A stretch of DNA of 25,892 bases from a virus (IMGVR_UViG_3300046522_000596:1-25892); one strand, 5' to 3'. Shown: positions 1 to 6,355, numbered from the stretch's first letter. The notes: generated from the letters alone by a model not told the origin. Program-made: numbers and translations.

Positions 1-120
1 AAAGTTCGCCACATGGCTCAACGTTTTCACCGACAAGTCACCTTCGAGATTGCCATCAATGTAGGCGAGTACGGTGTTGAAGCGTTGTGTGTAAGCGAAG
101 TGGGTCGGCATGTCAGACAC
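1..120 (-). CDS. AraC-family transcriptional regulator, N-terminal part
   Basis: Only the first 40 codons are in the window; the gene runs off the left edge. Translation from the GTG at 118-120 gives an N-terminus containing RFNTVLAYIDGNLEGDLSV, the usual opening of the AraC helix-turn-helix domain in regulators that carry the DNA-binding domain first, often with a GyrI-like ligand domain after it. An AGGAG stands about 8 bases before the GTG; an internal ATG three codons on is a less likely start. Regulators of this type often sit beside LysE-type exporters, and one lies divergently about 350 bp away. The family call rests on about 40 residues, so the ligand domain is unknown. Confidence 0.65.
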   Translation of the reverse strand, partial: MSDMPTHFAYTQRFNTVLAYIDGNLEGDLSVKTLSHVANF

Positions 121-180
121 TGGGAAAAGCTCCTGGAAGTACGGTCGGCAATAGAGTCGACGATAGCGGCGTGAACGCGC

Positions 181-387
181 CTAGCCGCGTTTGCTCAAGG
201 CACGTTTTGGGTTAGCCAATTCGATCTCTTCCAAGGCGATGTAAAGGTCGAGGGCATTCCAGGTGTCACTTCTGGCCGATTGCTGCCAGTCGCGAAGGGC
301 TGCAATCGGACTGTGGGTGCCCCCAGGGGTCGCTGCATCTCTACGCCGTAGCTGCGGGTGTTGCTCTGCGATCGCTGCGCCGCGCAC
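181..387 (-). CDS. Small hypothetical protein (68 aa)
   Basis: A GTG-started ORF of 68 codons preceded by a strong GGAGG seven bases upstream, the main reason to accept it. The product is hydrophilic, rich in Ala and Arg in the first half, with a likely helix in the second half (around WNALDLYIALEEIELANPKR). No signal peptide, membrane segment or known domain is visible. It is divergent from the exporter gene on its right and downstream of the AraC-type regulator on the same strand. I do not recognise the family. A relic of a longer gene is an alternative, since the N-terminal third looks low in structure. Confidence 0.45.
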   Translation of the reverse strand: MRGAAIAEQHPQLRRRDAATPGGTHSPIAALRDWQQSARSDTWNALDLYIALEEIELANPKRALSKRG

Positions 388-470
388 AGGGTTGCCTCCG
401 CAAGAGAGGAAGGACTACAGTTTACGTTACGTGAGGTTGGATGCCTCGATCACGCTCAGGGATAAACGCC

Positions 471-1097
471 GTGTTTCCAATCGATATCTGGCTTGCCTAC
501 ACCGCAGCGTGTTTGCTTCTGGTACTCGCGCCAGGTCCGGACAATCTGTTGGCCGTGGGCCGCGGGCTCAGCCAAGGGAAAACAGCCGCGATATTATCGG
601 GACTGGCATCCGGCACAGGAATTTTCTTTCATGTGACGACCGCTTCGTTAGGACTGACGCTACTTATGCAAACCTCCACAGCAGCGTTCTGGATCGTCAA
701 GCTTATCGGTGCCGGCTACTTGCTCTGGCTAGGTATCAAGGTGTTGCGCTCTCGTAGCCTGCTTAGCTTTCATCCAGCAACTCGACAATCCCTGCCGAGT
801 ATTTTCCTGACAGGCTTCTTCTCCGCAGCACTGAACCCCAAGCCGGGCTTTTTCGTGTTGGCATTCATCCCGCAGTTTGTCGACCCGCACCGTGGCTCAG
901 TGAGTATCCAGATGCTGGTGTACGGCGTGTGGTTTGCCGTACTTACGGCAGTTGGATTCGCACTCATGGGGGTTTTCGCCACTGCACTCTCCGGTTTTTT
1001 ACGCCAGCGGCCACGACTCGTGAATGGTCTGAACGTGGGAGCAGGGCTGACGTTTGTGGCGTCGGGGGTATCAATCGCGGCGCTCAGCCAAAAGTAG
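471..1097 (+). CDS. LysE/RhtB-family amino-acid exporter
   Basis: The protein has the hallmark N-terminus of the LysE/RhtB translocators: a first membrane helix ending in LVLAPGPDNL, followed by a Gly-rich segment (GLSQGKTAAILSGLASGTG). About five to six hydrophobic segments cover most of the 208 residues, the normal size for the family, which exports amino acids or derivatives across the inner membrane. The GTG at 471 (MFPIDIWLAYTA) fits the family and has AGGGA eight bases upstream. An in-frame ATG at 441 with GAGG before it would add ten residues that look unlike a LysE start. The neighbouring AraC-type regulator is a plausible controller. Substrate cannot be told from sequence. Confidence 0.88.
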   Translation: MFPIDIWLAYTAACLLLVLAPGPDNLLAVGRGLSQGKTAAILSGLASGTGIFFHVTTASLGLTLLMQTSTAAFWIVKLIGAGYLLWLGIKVLRSRSLLSFHPATRQSLPSIFLTGFFSAALNPKPGFFVLAFIPQFVDPHRGSVSIQMLVYGVWFAVLTAVGFALMGVFATALSGFLRQRPRLVNGLNVGAGLTFVASGVSIAALSQK

Positions 1098-1101
1098 AAC
1101 A

Positions 1102-1140
1102 TGCTGCTCGGGGGGCAAGGGACTCGCCCCGCGAGCAGCA
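1102..1140 (+). terminator. Strong hairpin after the exporter gene
   Basis: TGCTGCTCG at 1102-1110 pairs with CGAGCAGCA at 1132-1140, with an inner GGGGC/GCCCC stem. It starts four bases after the exporter stop codon. There is no T-run after it on the plus strand, so it may be a weak terminator, an mRNA-stabilising hairpin or a REP-like element. Confidence 0.5.
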
Positions 1141-1540
1141 CGGTAAAAGTCCAACTTGTGAAATCAAGCTGATGAAACGTGGGGCCACTTGGGGCCGGTA
1201 ACTGCCGGTCATCAAGGGCTGCTATTGGCCGAACGCAGCCTGTCAGCTGAATTTAGATTGCCATCATTAGGATTACCGGCAATCACGCAGAAGCGACAGA
1301 TTCCAACACTGCTTGCTCTAATGAGTCGGGAGAGGTTTAGGGCAAAATTAGGGCATATTCAGGACCGCTAAGGACCGCATTACGCCATATTCGAAGGTAG
1401 AAAACGCCGCTTTGTATGGTCTGTAGCGGTCCTCAGGTAGACCTGAAGGAGTTCGAATCCCTATCTATTCCTAATTACAGACAATTTGGCGCCTGGAGGA
1501 ATGGGGGGCACGACTTCGGATCTGAATGCGGAAGTTGCCC
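1141..1540. other. 400 bp without a convincing gene
   Basis: No ORF here has a believable start and composition. The stretch contains AGGACCGCTA at 1361-1370, its exact inverse TAGCGGTCCT at 1424-1433, and a second direct AGGACCGC at 1371-1378. A T-arm-like string (GAGTTCGAATCCC) lies at about 1449-1461 but does not fold into a tRNA. It looks like decayed intergenic or old integration DNA. Confidence 0.5.
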
Positions 1541-1951
1541 TCAGATTTGCATCAGGGCACGCTGGTGCAGGAGAACAATAGCGATGGTTTTTTCTAACTG
1601 CTCCAACGTGTAAGGCTTATGTAGATAAGTCGCCGTCGTCGGGATCACCTGCTCATCTATGAGATATCCAGAGGTGAGGATCGAAGGAATATTTGGCCAT
1701 CGTTCTTTTGCCATGTGGATGAATTCAGCTCCTTGGACTCCTCCTGGCAGCCCTTGGTCCACGATGATCAGCGCGCAATCACCTTTTACATTGATGAGAT
1801 GGATGAGCGCTGCGGCAGCAGTGTCGAAAGTCGTCGATGAAAAGCCAATCTCAGCCAGCGTTTCTTCCAGAAGCATCCTAACCACTGGCTCATCCTCAAT
1901 GACGACGACTTGCCGAGTGGTGGGTATTAGCTCATCCCAATTCATGCTCAC
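1541..1951 (-). CDS. Single-domain response-regulator receiver protein
   Basis: A 136-residue CheY-like receiver with nothing after it. Visible marks are the acidic pair in VVVIEDEP (residues about 15-22), the phospho-acceptor Asp in IIVDQGLPGG, the switch Thr/Ser in ILTSGY, and the conserved Lys in LHKPY. With no output domain, it probably works by protein contact, as partner of a hybrid kinase or as a phosphate sink. The GTG at 1951 has AGGAG about nine bases upstream; an ATG two codons later is equally possible. There is no kinase gene next to it in the window, so the partner is unknown. Confidence 0.85.
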   Translation of the reverse strand: MSMNWDELIPTTRQVVVIEDEPVVRMLLEETLAEIGFSSTTFDTAAAALIHLINVKGDCALIIVDQGLPGGVQGAEFIHMAKERWPNIPSILTSGYLIDEQVIPTTATYLHKPYTLEQLEKTIAIVLLHQRALMQI

Positions 1952-2081
1952 TAAAGGGGACTCCTTTTCTGGATTAATCGTGGGTTTTGAAAATCCAGTG
2001 TAAGCGCTTTTTTAGGAACTGTAGGGCACAGGATAATTTTGGTAATGCGGGGCAAGAGGAGCGTTGGAGCTACTTTCGCTG

Positions 2082-2351
2082 CTACCTTTTGCCAGCGTGA
2101 TTTGCCGAGTAACAAGGAGCAGCAGCGCTGACACGTTCGAGGTCGTTTCGCAGATCCGCGATAAGGGTTTCGATGGCAAAGCCGTTGTTGAGCGGGGTAA
2201 TCGGGATCCCGGTGACCGTGAGGATTTCTTGATTCGAGGTGCCGTGATAAAAACGAACGGTCAGCGCTGCAGGGGGATCAACCGAACAGTCGCAGCGAGT
2301 CGGGAGGAAGCTTTGCTCTACGAGGTGGCGTAGTTCTAGAGTCGATAACAT
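2082..2351 (-). CDS. DUF1652 family protein
   Basis: The 89-residue product opens MLSTLELRHLVEQSFLP and has a Cys-x-Cys (RCDCSV) in the first third, then a beta-rich middle (LTVRFYHG) and a helix with IADLRNDLE. This is the pattern of DUF1652, a family of small cytosolic proteins seen mainly in Pseudomonas, with no known function. An AAGG lies about ten bases before the ATG. It runs codirectionally with the receiver gene to its left but about 130 bp away, so cotranscription is uncertain. Confidence 0.75.
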   Translation of the reverse strand: MLSTLELRHLVEQSFLPTRCDCSVDPPAALTVRFYHGTSNQEILTVTGIPITPLNNGFAIETLIADLRNDLERVSAAAPCYSANHAGKR

Positions 2352-2584
2352 GGCGACATACCTTGACGGGAGTCAGCCAAATGACTTTTGTCAGACGTGG
2401 GTGTGGAAGCTCCTGGAAAGTAGATGCTTGGTAGGCCCCCTAAACACATTTGGCCAGGAGCCCTCATTAAGTGTATTCCTGAACCCCCCGAGGGATTAGA
2501 CCGTTTTTCTCTGGCGGCCTGGAAAGGCAGCGCATTCATCGCGGTCGTTCAGCCGGGGCTTTTTCTGATGAAGGGGGGGCAGAC
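2352..2584. other. Intergenic stretch, no supported gene
   Basis: ORFs on both strands overlap each other here and have poor starts and unconvincing composition. No RNA gene or strong terminator is visible. Confidence 0.4.
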
Positions 2585-2752
2585 ATGCCCAAAGCGAACG
2601 CTGGACCAGGCGCGACAGATCCATGGATGTCGAAGGGAAAGCGACAAAAATACGTTCCGCAACCCAAAACCGGCCTCTTGAACGCCGTGGGATGCAGGCC
2701 GTTAAAAATCAGTAGCTTGCGGAACGGTAAAGCTGCTAACCTATTGAAATAG
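2585..2752 (+). CDS. Small basic hypothetical protein (55 aa)
   Basis: An ATG at 2585 follows AAGGGGG about nine bases upstream and opens 55 codons of a basic, Gly/Lys/Pro-rich product (starting MPKANAGPGATDPW). No domain, signal or membrane segment is seen. It ends 13 bases before the tRNA-Cys remnant, so if real it is the last gene of the element integrated there. A minus-strand ORF over the same DNA (2536-2781) is the alternative, but its start lies inside the tRNA remnant and it has no ribosome site. Confidence 0.35.
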   Translation: MPKANAGPGATDPWMSKGKRQKYVPQPKTGLLNAVGCRPLKISSLRNGKAANLLK

Positions 2753-2765
2753 CTTGTTTTGTGGA

Positions 2766-2813
2766 TGGATTGCAAATCCACCTACGCCGGTTCGATTCCG
2801 ACCTCGGCCTCCA
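2766..2813 (+). other. 3' half of a tRNA-Cys (att remnant)
   Basis: The sequence from the 5' strand of the anticodon stem onward is that of tRNA-Cys: anticodon loop TTGCAAA with anticodon GCA at 2772-2774, a full T arm around GGTTCGATTCC, and the acceptor 3' strand CTCGGCC followed by TCCA. The matching 5' acceptor strand GGCCGAG and the D arm are missing upstream, where AT-richer DNA takes over. This is the expected trace of an element that integrated into tRNA-Cys and duplicated its 3' end; the intact tRNA-Cys would lie beyond the left edge. It cannot fold as a functional tRNA. Confidence 0.8.
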
Positions 2814-2822
2814 CTTTAAACG

Positions 2823-2856
2823 AGCTCCGTAGATCTATGATTTACGGAGCTTTTTT
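2823..2856 (+). terminator. Rho-independent terminator after the tRNA-Cys remnant
   Basis: AGCTCCGTA (2823-2831) pairs perfectly with TACGGAGCT (2843-2851), followed by a run of six T. It sits ten bases after the tRNA-Cys CCA end and would stop transcripts before tRNA-Leu. Confidence 0.88.
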
Positions 2857-2904
2857 ATTTGCACTGTCCTGCAAGATTTAGTCTTGAAAAGGCCAGTCGC
2901 GAAC

Positions 2905-2933
2905 TTGCTTCACCGGAGCGGGATGTATATATT
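2905..2933 (+). promoter_or_regulatory. Candidate sigma-70 promoter for tRNA-Leu
   Basis: TTGCTT at 2905-2910 and TATATT at 2928-2933 are 17 bp apart, giving a start near 2940 and a leader of about 70 bases to the tRNA. The terminator at 2823-2856 makes an own promoter necessary. A TTGACA at 2976-2981 lies too close to the tRNA to serve. Confidence 0.4.
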
Positions 2934-3008
2934 TCCCCCTCTGCTGCACAGGCGTCAGAACTGCCAGATCGTTATTTGACAGTCTTCAGACTGCTTCACC
3001 GCGCTACC

Positions 3009-3094
3009 GCCCGAATGGCGAAACTGGTAGACGCATGGGACTTAAAATCCCCCGCTCGTAAGGGCGTGCCGGTTCGATTCCGGCTTCGGCACCA
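3009..3094 (+). tRNA. tRNA-Leu(TAA), prophage attachment site
   Basis: An 86-base class II tRNA: D arm with GGCGAAACTGGTAGACGC, anticodon loop CTTAAAA with TAA at 3043-3045, long variable arm around CGCTCGTAAGGGCG, T arm GCCGG-TTCGATT-CCGGC, and CCA at 3092-3094. The integrase gene reads toward it from 83 bp away, the usual arrangement when a prophage uses the 3' end of a tRNA as attB, so this copy is attL. Oddity: the 5' acceptor strand is GCCCGAA, but the 3' strand before ACCA is TTCGGC, one base short of the expected TTCGGGC. The acceptor stem would carry one bulged C. Confidence 0.85.
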
Positions 3095-3102
3095 TCTAAA
3101 AT

Positions 3103-3145
3103 CAAGGGTTTGCGGGCGAAAGCTGATGCAAACCCTTGTTTGTTT
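3103..3145 (+). terminator. Hairpin terminator between tRNA-Leu and integrase
   Basis: CAAGGGTTTGC (3103-3113) pairs perfectly over 11 bp with GCAAACCCTTG (3128-3138), followed by TTTGTTT. It can end the tRNA transcript and, on the other strand, lies just past the integrase stop codon. Confidence 0.75.
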
Positions 3146-3176
3146 CTGGTCCGCTATTTTAGAGTTGGTCCGCAAT

Positions 3177-4208
3177 TCACTTAGTTGGTGAGACTTTCTT
3201 GCCCTTGCGGTTGCGGATGTACTGCTCCGTCATAACAACGGTGGTATGCCCAAGTTGATCCTTGGCCTGCATGATGTCGCCACTGGATTCTGCTTTGTCT
3301 GTACCGGCCTTTGCGCGCAAATCACGCAATTGGAACTCCGGCTTGGATACTCCCGCGGCCTCCCTGGCCATGTCAAAACGCCTGCGCAACATCGCCACCG
3401 TCATCGGTGCGCCATCTTCTGACACGATCAGCCGCGTCGAGCGGACCTTGTGCCCGGACTTTCGGGACATGATTCGATCAATTAAAACCTTGAGTTCACC
3501 GGTAACCTCGATTCGCCGTTTGGCCTTTGTTTTTCCCTGAAGCACCCAAATTTGGCCGTCGCGGACATCCCGTTCGTCCATCAGTCGAGTGTCGGTCACT
3601 CGCTGTCCGGTCAAATAGGCAAGGTCCATGGCGTCTTGAAGGCCGATATCGGCTTTTTCGTGAACGCGCTTGAACAGTTCATCCTCGACGTATGTGTCCC
3701 GCCCAGTCTCTTTATTGCCCTTGATTCCAGCGCAGGGGTTGGCCAGAGACGTGTAGCCCTTGTCCCTGGCGTAGTTCCAAATTGCGCTGAGCAGTGCCTT
3801 TTCACGATTCGCCCTGACCGGAGCCGCCTTCCGCCAGGTGAGGTACTGCCTTACATGAAGCGGCTCGATCGTTTCCAGTGGCGCCGGCGGATCATCGAAG
3901 AACGCAATCAGGTTCTTCATTTCCCGTTTGTTGTCTAACTGGGTGGCTTTGCCTTTGGTGGGGACGATGTCGACCATGTACTTTTCGGCGACGTAACGGA
4001 AGGTGATCACCTTGGCGACCAAGTCGGTCGCGGTCCGATCACGCTCAAACTTTGCGTACTCCATGATCGCCAAGCCATAGTCGCTGCCCAGCGGAATCTC
4101 TTTGCGGTCCTTTCCGCCAGTGTCGTAGTAGTAGAAAACCCGGCCGCTGGCTTTCTTGCGCTCTCGCAGCCGGGCTATAGAACCGGGTTTACTTGGTCGT
4201 CTTCCCAT
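3177..4208 (-). CDS. int: Tyrosine-type phage integrase
   Basis: A 343-residue site-specific recombinase that would join phage and tRNA-Leu DNA. The catalytic domain fills the second half: Arg203 in YLTGQRVTD, basic strand KTKAKRRIEV near 226-235 for the Lys, Arg298 in FQLRDLRAKAG, His321 in QLGHTT, and the nucleophile Tyr330 in TEQYIR. The His usual in the second box (HxxR) is replaced by Arg295. The N-terminal 70 residues are a likely arm-binding domain and 70-165 a SAM-like core-binding domain. The gene ends 83 bp from the tRNA-Leu CCA end. Its ATG follows the DUF4224 stop with one base between, so the two are coupled. Confidence 0.95.
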   Translation of the reverse strand: MGRRPSKPGSIARLRERKKASGRVFYYYDTGGKDRKEIPLGSDYGLAIMEYAKFERDRTATDLVAKVITFRYVAEKYMVDIVPTKGKATQLDNKREMKNLIAFFDDPPAPLETIEPLHVRQYLTWRKAAPVRANREKALLSAIWNYARDKGYTSLANPCAGIKGNKETGRDTYVEDELFKRVHEKADIGLQDAMDLAYLTGQRVTDTRLMDERDVRDGQIWVLQGKTKAKRRIEVTGELKVLIDRIMSRKSGHKVRSTRLIVSEDGAPMTVAMLRRRFDMAREAAGVSKPEFQLRDLRAKAGTDKAESSGDIMQAKDQLGHTTVVMTEQYIRNRKGKKVSPTK

Positions 4209-4209
4209 T

Positions 4210-4416
4210 TCAGCTTGCCTTGCGTGATTTCCATGCGGGTTTTTCTGGCTCGAACATGCCGACGGCGGTTACGGCCATCACAGTCACGCTTGGCCAACCA
4301 TTCATCTTGATGGTGTGCCTGACTCCGTTCTTCTTGAGGTTCAGGATCTGTCCTGCTTTGGTGCGCGCGCCGGTCAGTTCGCAAACCTCTTCATGCGATA
4401 AAAATTGAATGCTCAT
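4210..4416 (-). CDS. DUF4224 protein, possible excisionase
   Basis: The product starts MSIQFLSHEEVCELTGARTK and carries GVRHTIKMNGWPSVT, the signature of DUF4224, small phage proteins found directly upstream of integrase genes. The position and HTH-like length (68 aa) suggest a recombination directionality factor, but that role is inferred. I start at the ATG at 4416, with GGA six bases upstream, rather than an in-frame GTG six codons earlier. The stop codon is followed after one base by the integrase ATG (TGAAATG), which implies translational coupling. Confidence 0.8.
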   Translation of the reverse strand: MSIQFLSHEEVCELTGARTKAGQILNLKKNGVRHTIKMNGWPSVTVMAVTAVGMFEPEKPAWKSRKAS

Positions 4417-4451
4417 GAGCTGTCCATGCCGCACGTGGCGGCAGAAGGTGG

Positions 4452-4679
4452 TTAAGGTTTGGTTGTGCCCACCATCGCCATTCCCTTAGCGATCAGTTCG
4501 GGGAGCGAAACGGTCAGGTAGATGCGTGGCTTGCCGGTCAGCTTTGCGGACGTAAGCGCAACCTCGATGTCTCCATTCTTTGAGAAATCCACGACCTCGA
4601 GCAGAACGGCTTCGTCGGCGATACAGTCTTCGCCCTCTGCTCGAAACACCATCAGCCGTGCAACGATTAATTCGGACAT
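4452..4679 (-). CDS. Hypothetical phage protein (75 aa)
   Basis: A well-started ORF with GAGGAA six bases before the ATG. The product is acidic and beta-rich (MSELIVARLMVFRAEGEDC, VEVALTS-like strands, IYLTVSLPELIAKG) with no signal, membrane segment or recognised domain. It is the gene upstream of DUF4224 and integrase in the leftward block. Its leader contains one copy of the 18-bp repeat that also occurs on the far side of the excalibur gene, so its original upstream neighbour was probably the cysteine-rich gene at 5106-5390. Confidence 0.65.
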   Translation of the reverse strand: MSELIVARLMVFRAEGEDCIADEAVLLEVVDFSKNGDIEVALTSAKLTGKPRIYLTVSLPELIAKGMAMVGTTKP

Positions 4680-4696
4680 GCAGAATTCCTCGCCCG

Positions 4697-4714
4697 CCGT
4701 TCACCGGCAGGCTG
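4697..4714 (+). repeat. 18-bp direct repeat, copy 1 (left of excalibur gene)
   Basis: CCGTTCACCGGCAGGCTG, identical to the copy at 5072-5089. The similarity continues a little to the right (TATGTGG versus GTAGGTGG). The two copies bracket the rightward excalibur gene. Confidence 0.9.
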
Positions 4715-4780
4715 TATGTGGATTAATGGGATACGCTGGAAAGCAGGCGACGTGAGAATGCAAACGATCTCTCATCACGG

Positions 4781-5071
4781 ATGAATCAAATGAAACTGAT
4801 TTGGTTAGTGCTTGTTGTTGGTCTGTTGGCTTGGAAGTTTTCCCCTGACGTACAGTCATGGACTGAGGCGAGGCTATCGAATCAACAGGTAACCTCCAAA
4901 GTCATGACTGCGCAGAAGCCCGTTGCGGCTCGATTCAAATGTGATGGTCGCAAGCGCTGTTCGCAGATGACCTCATGCGCAGAGGCCAAAAACTTTCTGC
5001 AGAATTGCCCGGGAATGGAAATGGACGGAGACGACGACGGGATACCGTGTGAGACGCAGTGGTGTCGATGA
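4781..5071 (+). CDS. Excalibur-domain secreted or membrane-anchored protein
   Basis: A 96-residue protein with a hydrophobic N-terminal segment (residues about 4-20, LIWLVLVVGLLAWKF) acting as signal anchor, a short linker, and a C-terminal excalibur domain: Cys pairs around CAEAKNFLQNCPG and the calcium-loop motif MDGDDDGIPCE. Excalibur domains are extracytoplasmic calcium-binding modules of unclear job. The gene is rightward, against all its neighbours, and lies between two copies of an 18-bp repeat, so it looks like an inserted accessory gene. No good ribosome site is seen before the ATG at 4781; a second in-frame ATG is at 4790. Confidence 0.85.
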   Translation: MNQMKLIWLVLVVGLLAWKFSPDVQSWTEARLSNQQVTSKVMTAQKPVAARFKCDGRKRCSQMTSCAEAKNFLQNCPGMEMDGDDDGIPCETQWCR

Positions 5072-5089
5072 CCGTTCACCGGCAGGCTG
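5072..5089 (+). repeat. 18-bp direct repeat, copy 2 (right of excalibur gene)
   Basis: Identical to 4697-4714. It starts immediately after the excalibur stop codon and lies 16 bp past the end of the leftward gene at 5106-5390. Confidence 0.9.
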
Positions 5090-5105
5090 GTAGGTGGAAG
5101 AGGGG

Positions 5106-5390
5106 TTAGGCGCCCTTGAACGGGACGACGTTTTCGAGCTCGTGCTTAACGCCGCCGGCATCGCGGAATGCTTTCCACTCGGCGTGGTGGGCGGGGCAGT
5201 AGTCGATGTCGATTCCGACCTTGGCCGAGTGGAAGCCGCAGATCGAGCGATCACAAGTTTTCCCGTTGCCAACCGGGAAGTCGCAAAGGTTCGCCCCGAC
5301 GTCGCCGCACTCAGCGCAATGAGGACCCAGCTTCCCGCACATGAAACCGATCTTTCGTCGGTCTTTGTCGTACATCGAATAACAGGTCAT
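5106..5390 (-). CDS. Cysteine/histidine-rich phage protein, likely zinc-binding
   Basis: The 94-residue product holds nine Cys and several His in spaced groups: C-G-K-L-G-P-H-C-A-E-C near residue 18, C-DFPVGNGKT-C, ICGFH, and YCPAHH near residue 67. These would make one or two zinc sites. No DNA-binding fold is recognised. Its ATG overlaps the stop of the 19-codon ORF upstream (ATGA), so it is read as part of a coupled string. A second ATG five codons in is possible. Function unknown. Confidence 0.7.
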   Translation of the reverse strand: MTCYSMYDKDRRKIGFMCGKLGPHCAECGDVGANLCDFPVGNGKTCDRSICGFHSAKVGIDIDYCPAHHAEWKAFRDAGGVKHELENVVPFKGA

Positions 5391-5446
5391 CGCCGTGGCC
5401 CCGAGTAGATGAGCCAGGCCATGTAGGCGAGGGCGGGGAGGATCAT
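5387..5446 (-). CDS. 19-residue hydrophobic micro-ORF, ATGA-coupled at both ends
   Basis: The reading frame MILPALAYMAWLIYSGPRR fits exactly between two larger genes. Its ATG overlaps the TGA of the gene at 5443-6009 (ATGA at 5443-5446) and its own TGA overlaps the ATG of the gene at 5106-5390 (ATGA at 5387-5390). Residues 2-15 are hydrophobic and could span or enter a membrane; the tail is Arg-Arg. Precise double coupling argues for real translation, though it may only serve to carry ribosomes to the next gene. Confidence 0.55.
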   Translation of the reverse strand: MILPALAYMAWLIYSGPRR

Positions 5447-6009
5447 GGCGTCACCTTTTGGCCGAGGAGCACGTCGGTGACAACCTCCAAGAGCCTGGCA
5501 GGCGACCACTGAAAGCGGTCGAAGTCCGTGTCAGGTTCGATACCGAACCGGCAGGTTGAGTGAGCGCCGGCAGGGTACTCGCCGCGCTTGGCCATGATCG
5601 TGGCCACCCGGCCGTCACCACCTGGCTCAGTACGGTGGTATTCGTAAGCCTGGGTGTTGTAGTCGTTGCCTGCGGTGATGCCGTAGGTTCCGCTTGGCAC
5701 CAGGTCGGCACGTCCGTCCGGAGTCCACGGCCGACCGCCACCAGCTGTCCGCGCGCCTTCGTGCAGGTACAGCACGAACTCGCCGGCGTTATGGCAGACA
5801 ATTTCGAACGAGTGGTTGAATTGCGTGCCGACAATCACCCGCGAGGTGAAGTTGAATCGGTGGTCGTGGATTGCTGAGTGTTCAAAGCAGGCGCGGCGCG
5901 GCAACTCCGGGTGCCAGACGTGCAGCCTCTGATTGCCCTGGAGCTGGACCTGCACAAAGCCGAGGCCGTGCAGGGTGATTTTGTCGGTCATCACGTCATC
6001 GATGATCAT
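5443..6009 (-). CDS. Hypothetical phage protein, possibly cupin-like (188 aa)
   Basis: The start is the ATG at 6007-6009 (MIIDDVMTDKITL), which overlaps the stop of the preceding gene as ATGA; a longer reading to 6117 is a frame extension inside that gene. The product is beta-rich with many His in a pattern like a metal-binding jelly roll (HSAIHDHRFNF, FNHSFEIVCHNAGEF, VLYLHEG), which suggests a cupin-type fold, but I cannot assign a known family. It lies in the middle of a string of ATGA-linked genes (6006-6329, this, 5387-5446, 5106-5390). Confidence 0.65.
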   Translation of the reverse strand: MIIDDVMTDKITLHGLGFVQVQLQGNQRLHVWHPELPRRACFEHSAIHDHRFNFTSRVIVGTQFNHSFEIVCHNAGEFVLYLHEGARTAGGGRPWTPDGRADLVPSGTYGITAGNDYNTQAYEYHRTEPGGDGRVATIMAKRGEYPAGAHSTCRFGIEPDTDFDRFQWSPARLLEVVTDVLLGQKVTP

Positions 6010-6329
6010 GGCGTCACCCGCCGTGCCCACCAGCAAGCCGGGCCGTTGTCGGTGTCGGAAATGGCCAGCACAAACCAACCTTCGCCATCGGGCTTGCTCG
6101 GTTCCCAGTGCGCACAAGAGCCCTCGCCCTGCTCAAAGTACGGGTCGTTGTCGGTATCGACCTCGTATTCCATTTCAGCGGTCACGATGGTCAGGCCCTG
6201 AGCCTTTACCCACTCCCTCGATTCTTCGCCTTGGTCCTCCTCGAACACCGGCAGATCGGGGTGATGCCACCAGCCATCTGCTTCGCGCACAACCGGGACA
6301 GGCTGGATCAAAACGATTTCTTCAGGCAT
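6006..6329 (-). CDS. Acidic hypothetical phage protein (107 aa)
   Basis: A good AAGGAA site stands seven bases before the ATG. The product is strongly acidic and Trp-rich (GWWHHPDLPVFEEDQGEE, EMEYEVDTDNDPYFEQGEG, GWFVLAIS, CWWARRVTP) with no membrane segment or recognised motif. It is first in a coupled string of four leftward genes. Acidic, Trp-rich small phage proteins can be DNA mimics or inhibitors, but nothing here proves that. Confidence 0.65.
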   Translation of the reverse strand: MPEEIVLIQPVPVVREADGWWHHPDLPVFEEDQGEESREWVKAQGLTIVTAEMEYEVDTDNDPYFEQGEGSCAHWEPSKPDGEGWFVLAISDTDNGPACWWARRVTP

Positions 6330-6341
6330 GACTGTTCCTTT

Positions 6342-6355
6342 GCCGCTATAGCGGC
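6342..6355. promoter_or_regulatory. 14-bp perfect palindrome
   Basis: GCCGCTATAGCGGC, just upstream of the ribosome site of the leftward gene at 6006-6329 and before the rightward gene at 6437. It could be an operator. GCTATAGC also occurs at 21215-21222. Confidence 0.35.

Noticed and set aside
1424-1480. tRNA-like sequence with GTTCGAATCC
   Set aside because: The T-stem does not pair properly, there is no CCA, and no anticodon arm can be folded upstream.
2536-2781. 81-codon leftward frame
   Set aside because: It starts inside the tRNA-Cys remnant and lacks a ribosome site; the opposite 55-codon frame is better supported.
3147-3173. TGGTCCGC repeated twice past the integrase, similar to AGGACCGC copies near 1361-1433, as integrase arm sites
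   Set aside because: Eight-base matches are too short to claim, and the two places belong to different elements.
5443-6117. Longer start for the cupin-like gene
   Set aside because: The extra 36 residues are read from inside the upstream gene in another frame; the ATGA overlap at 6006-6009 is the better start.
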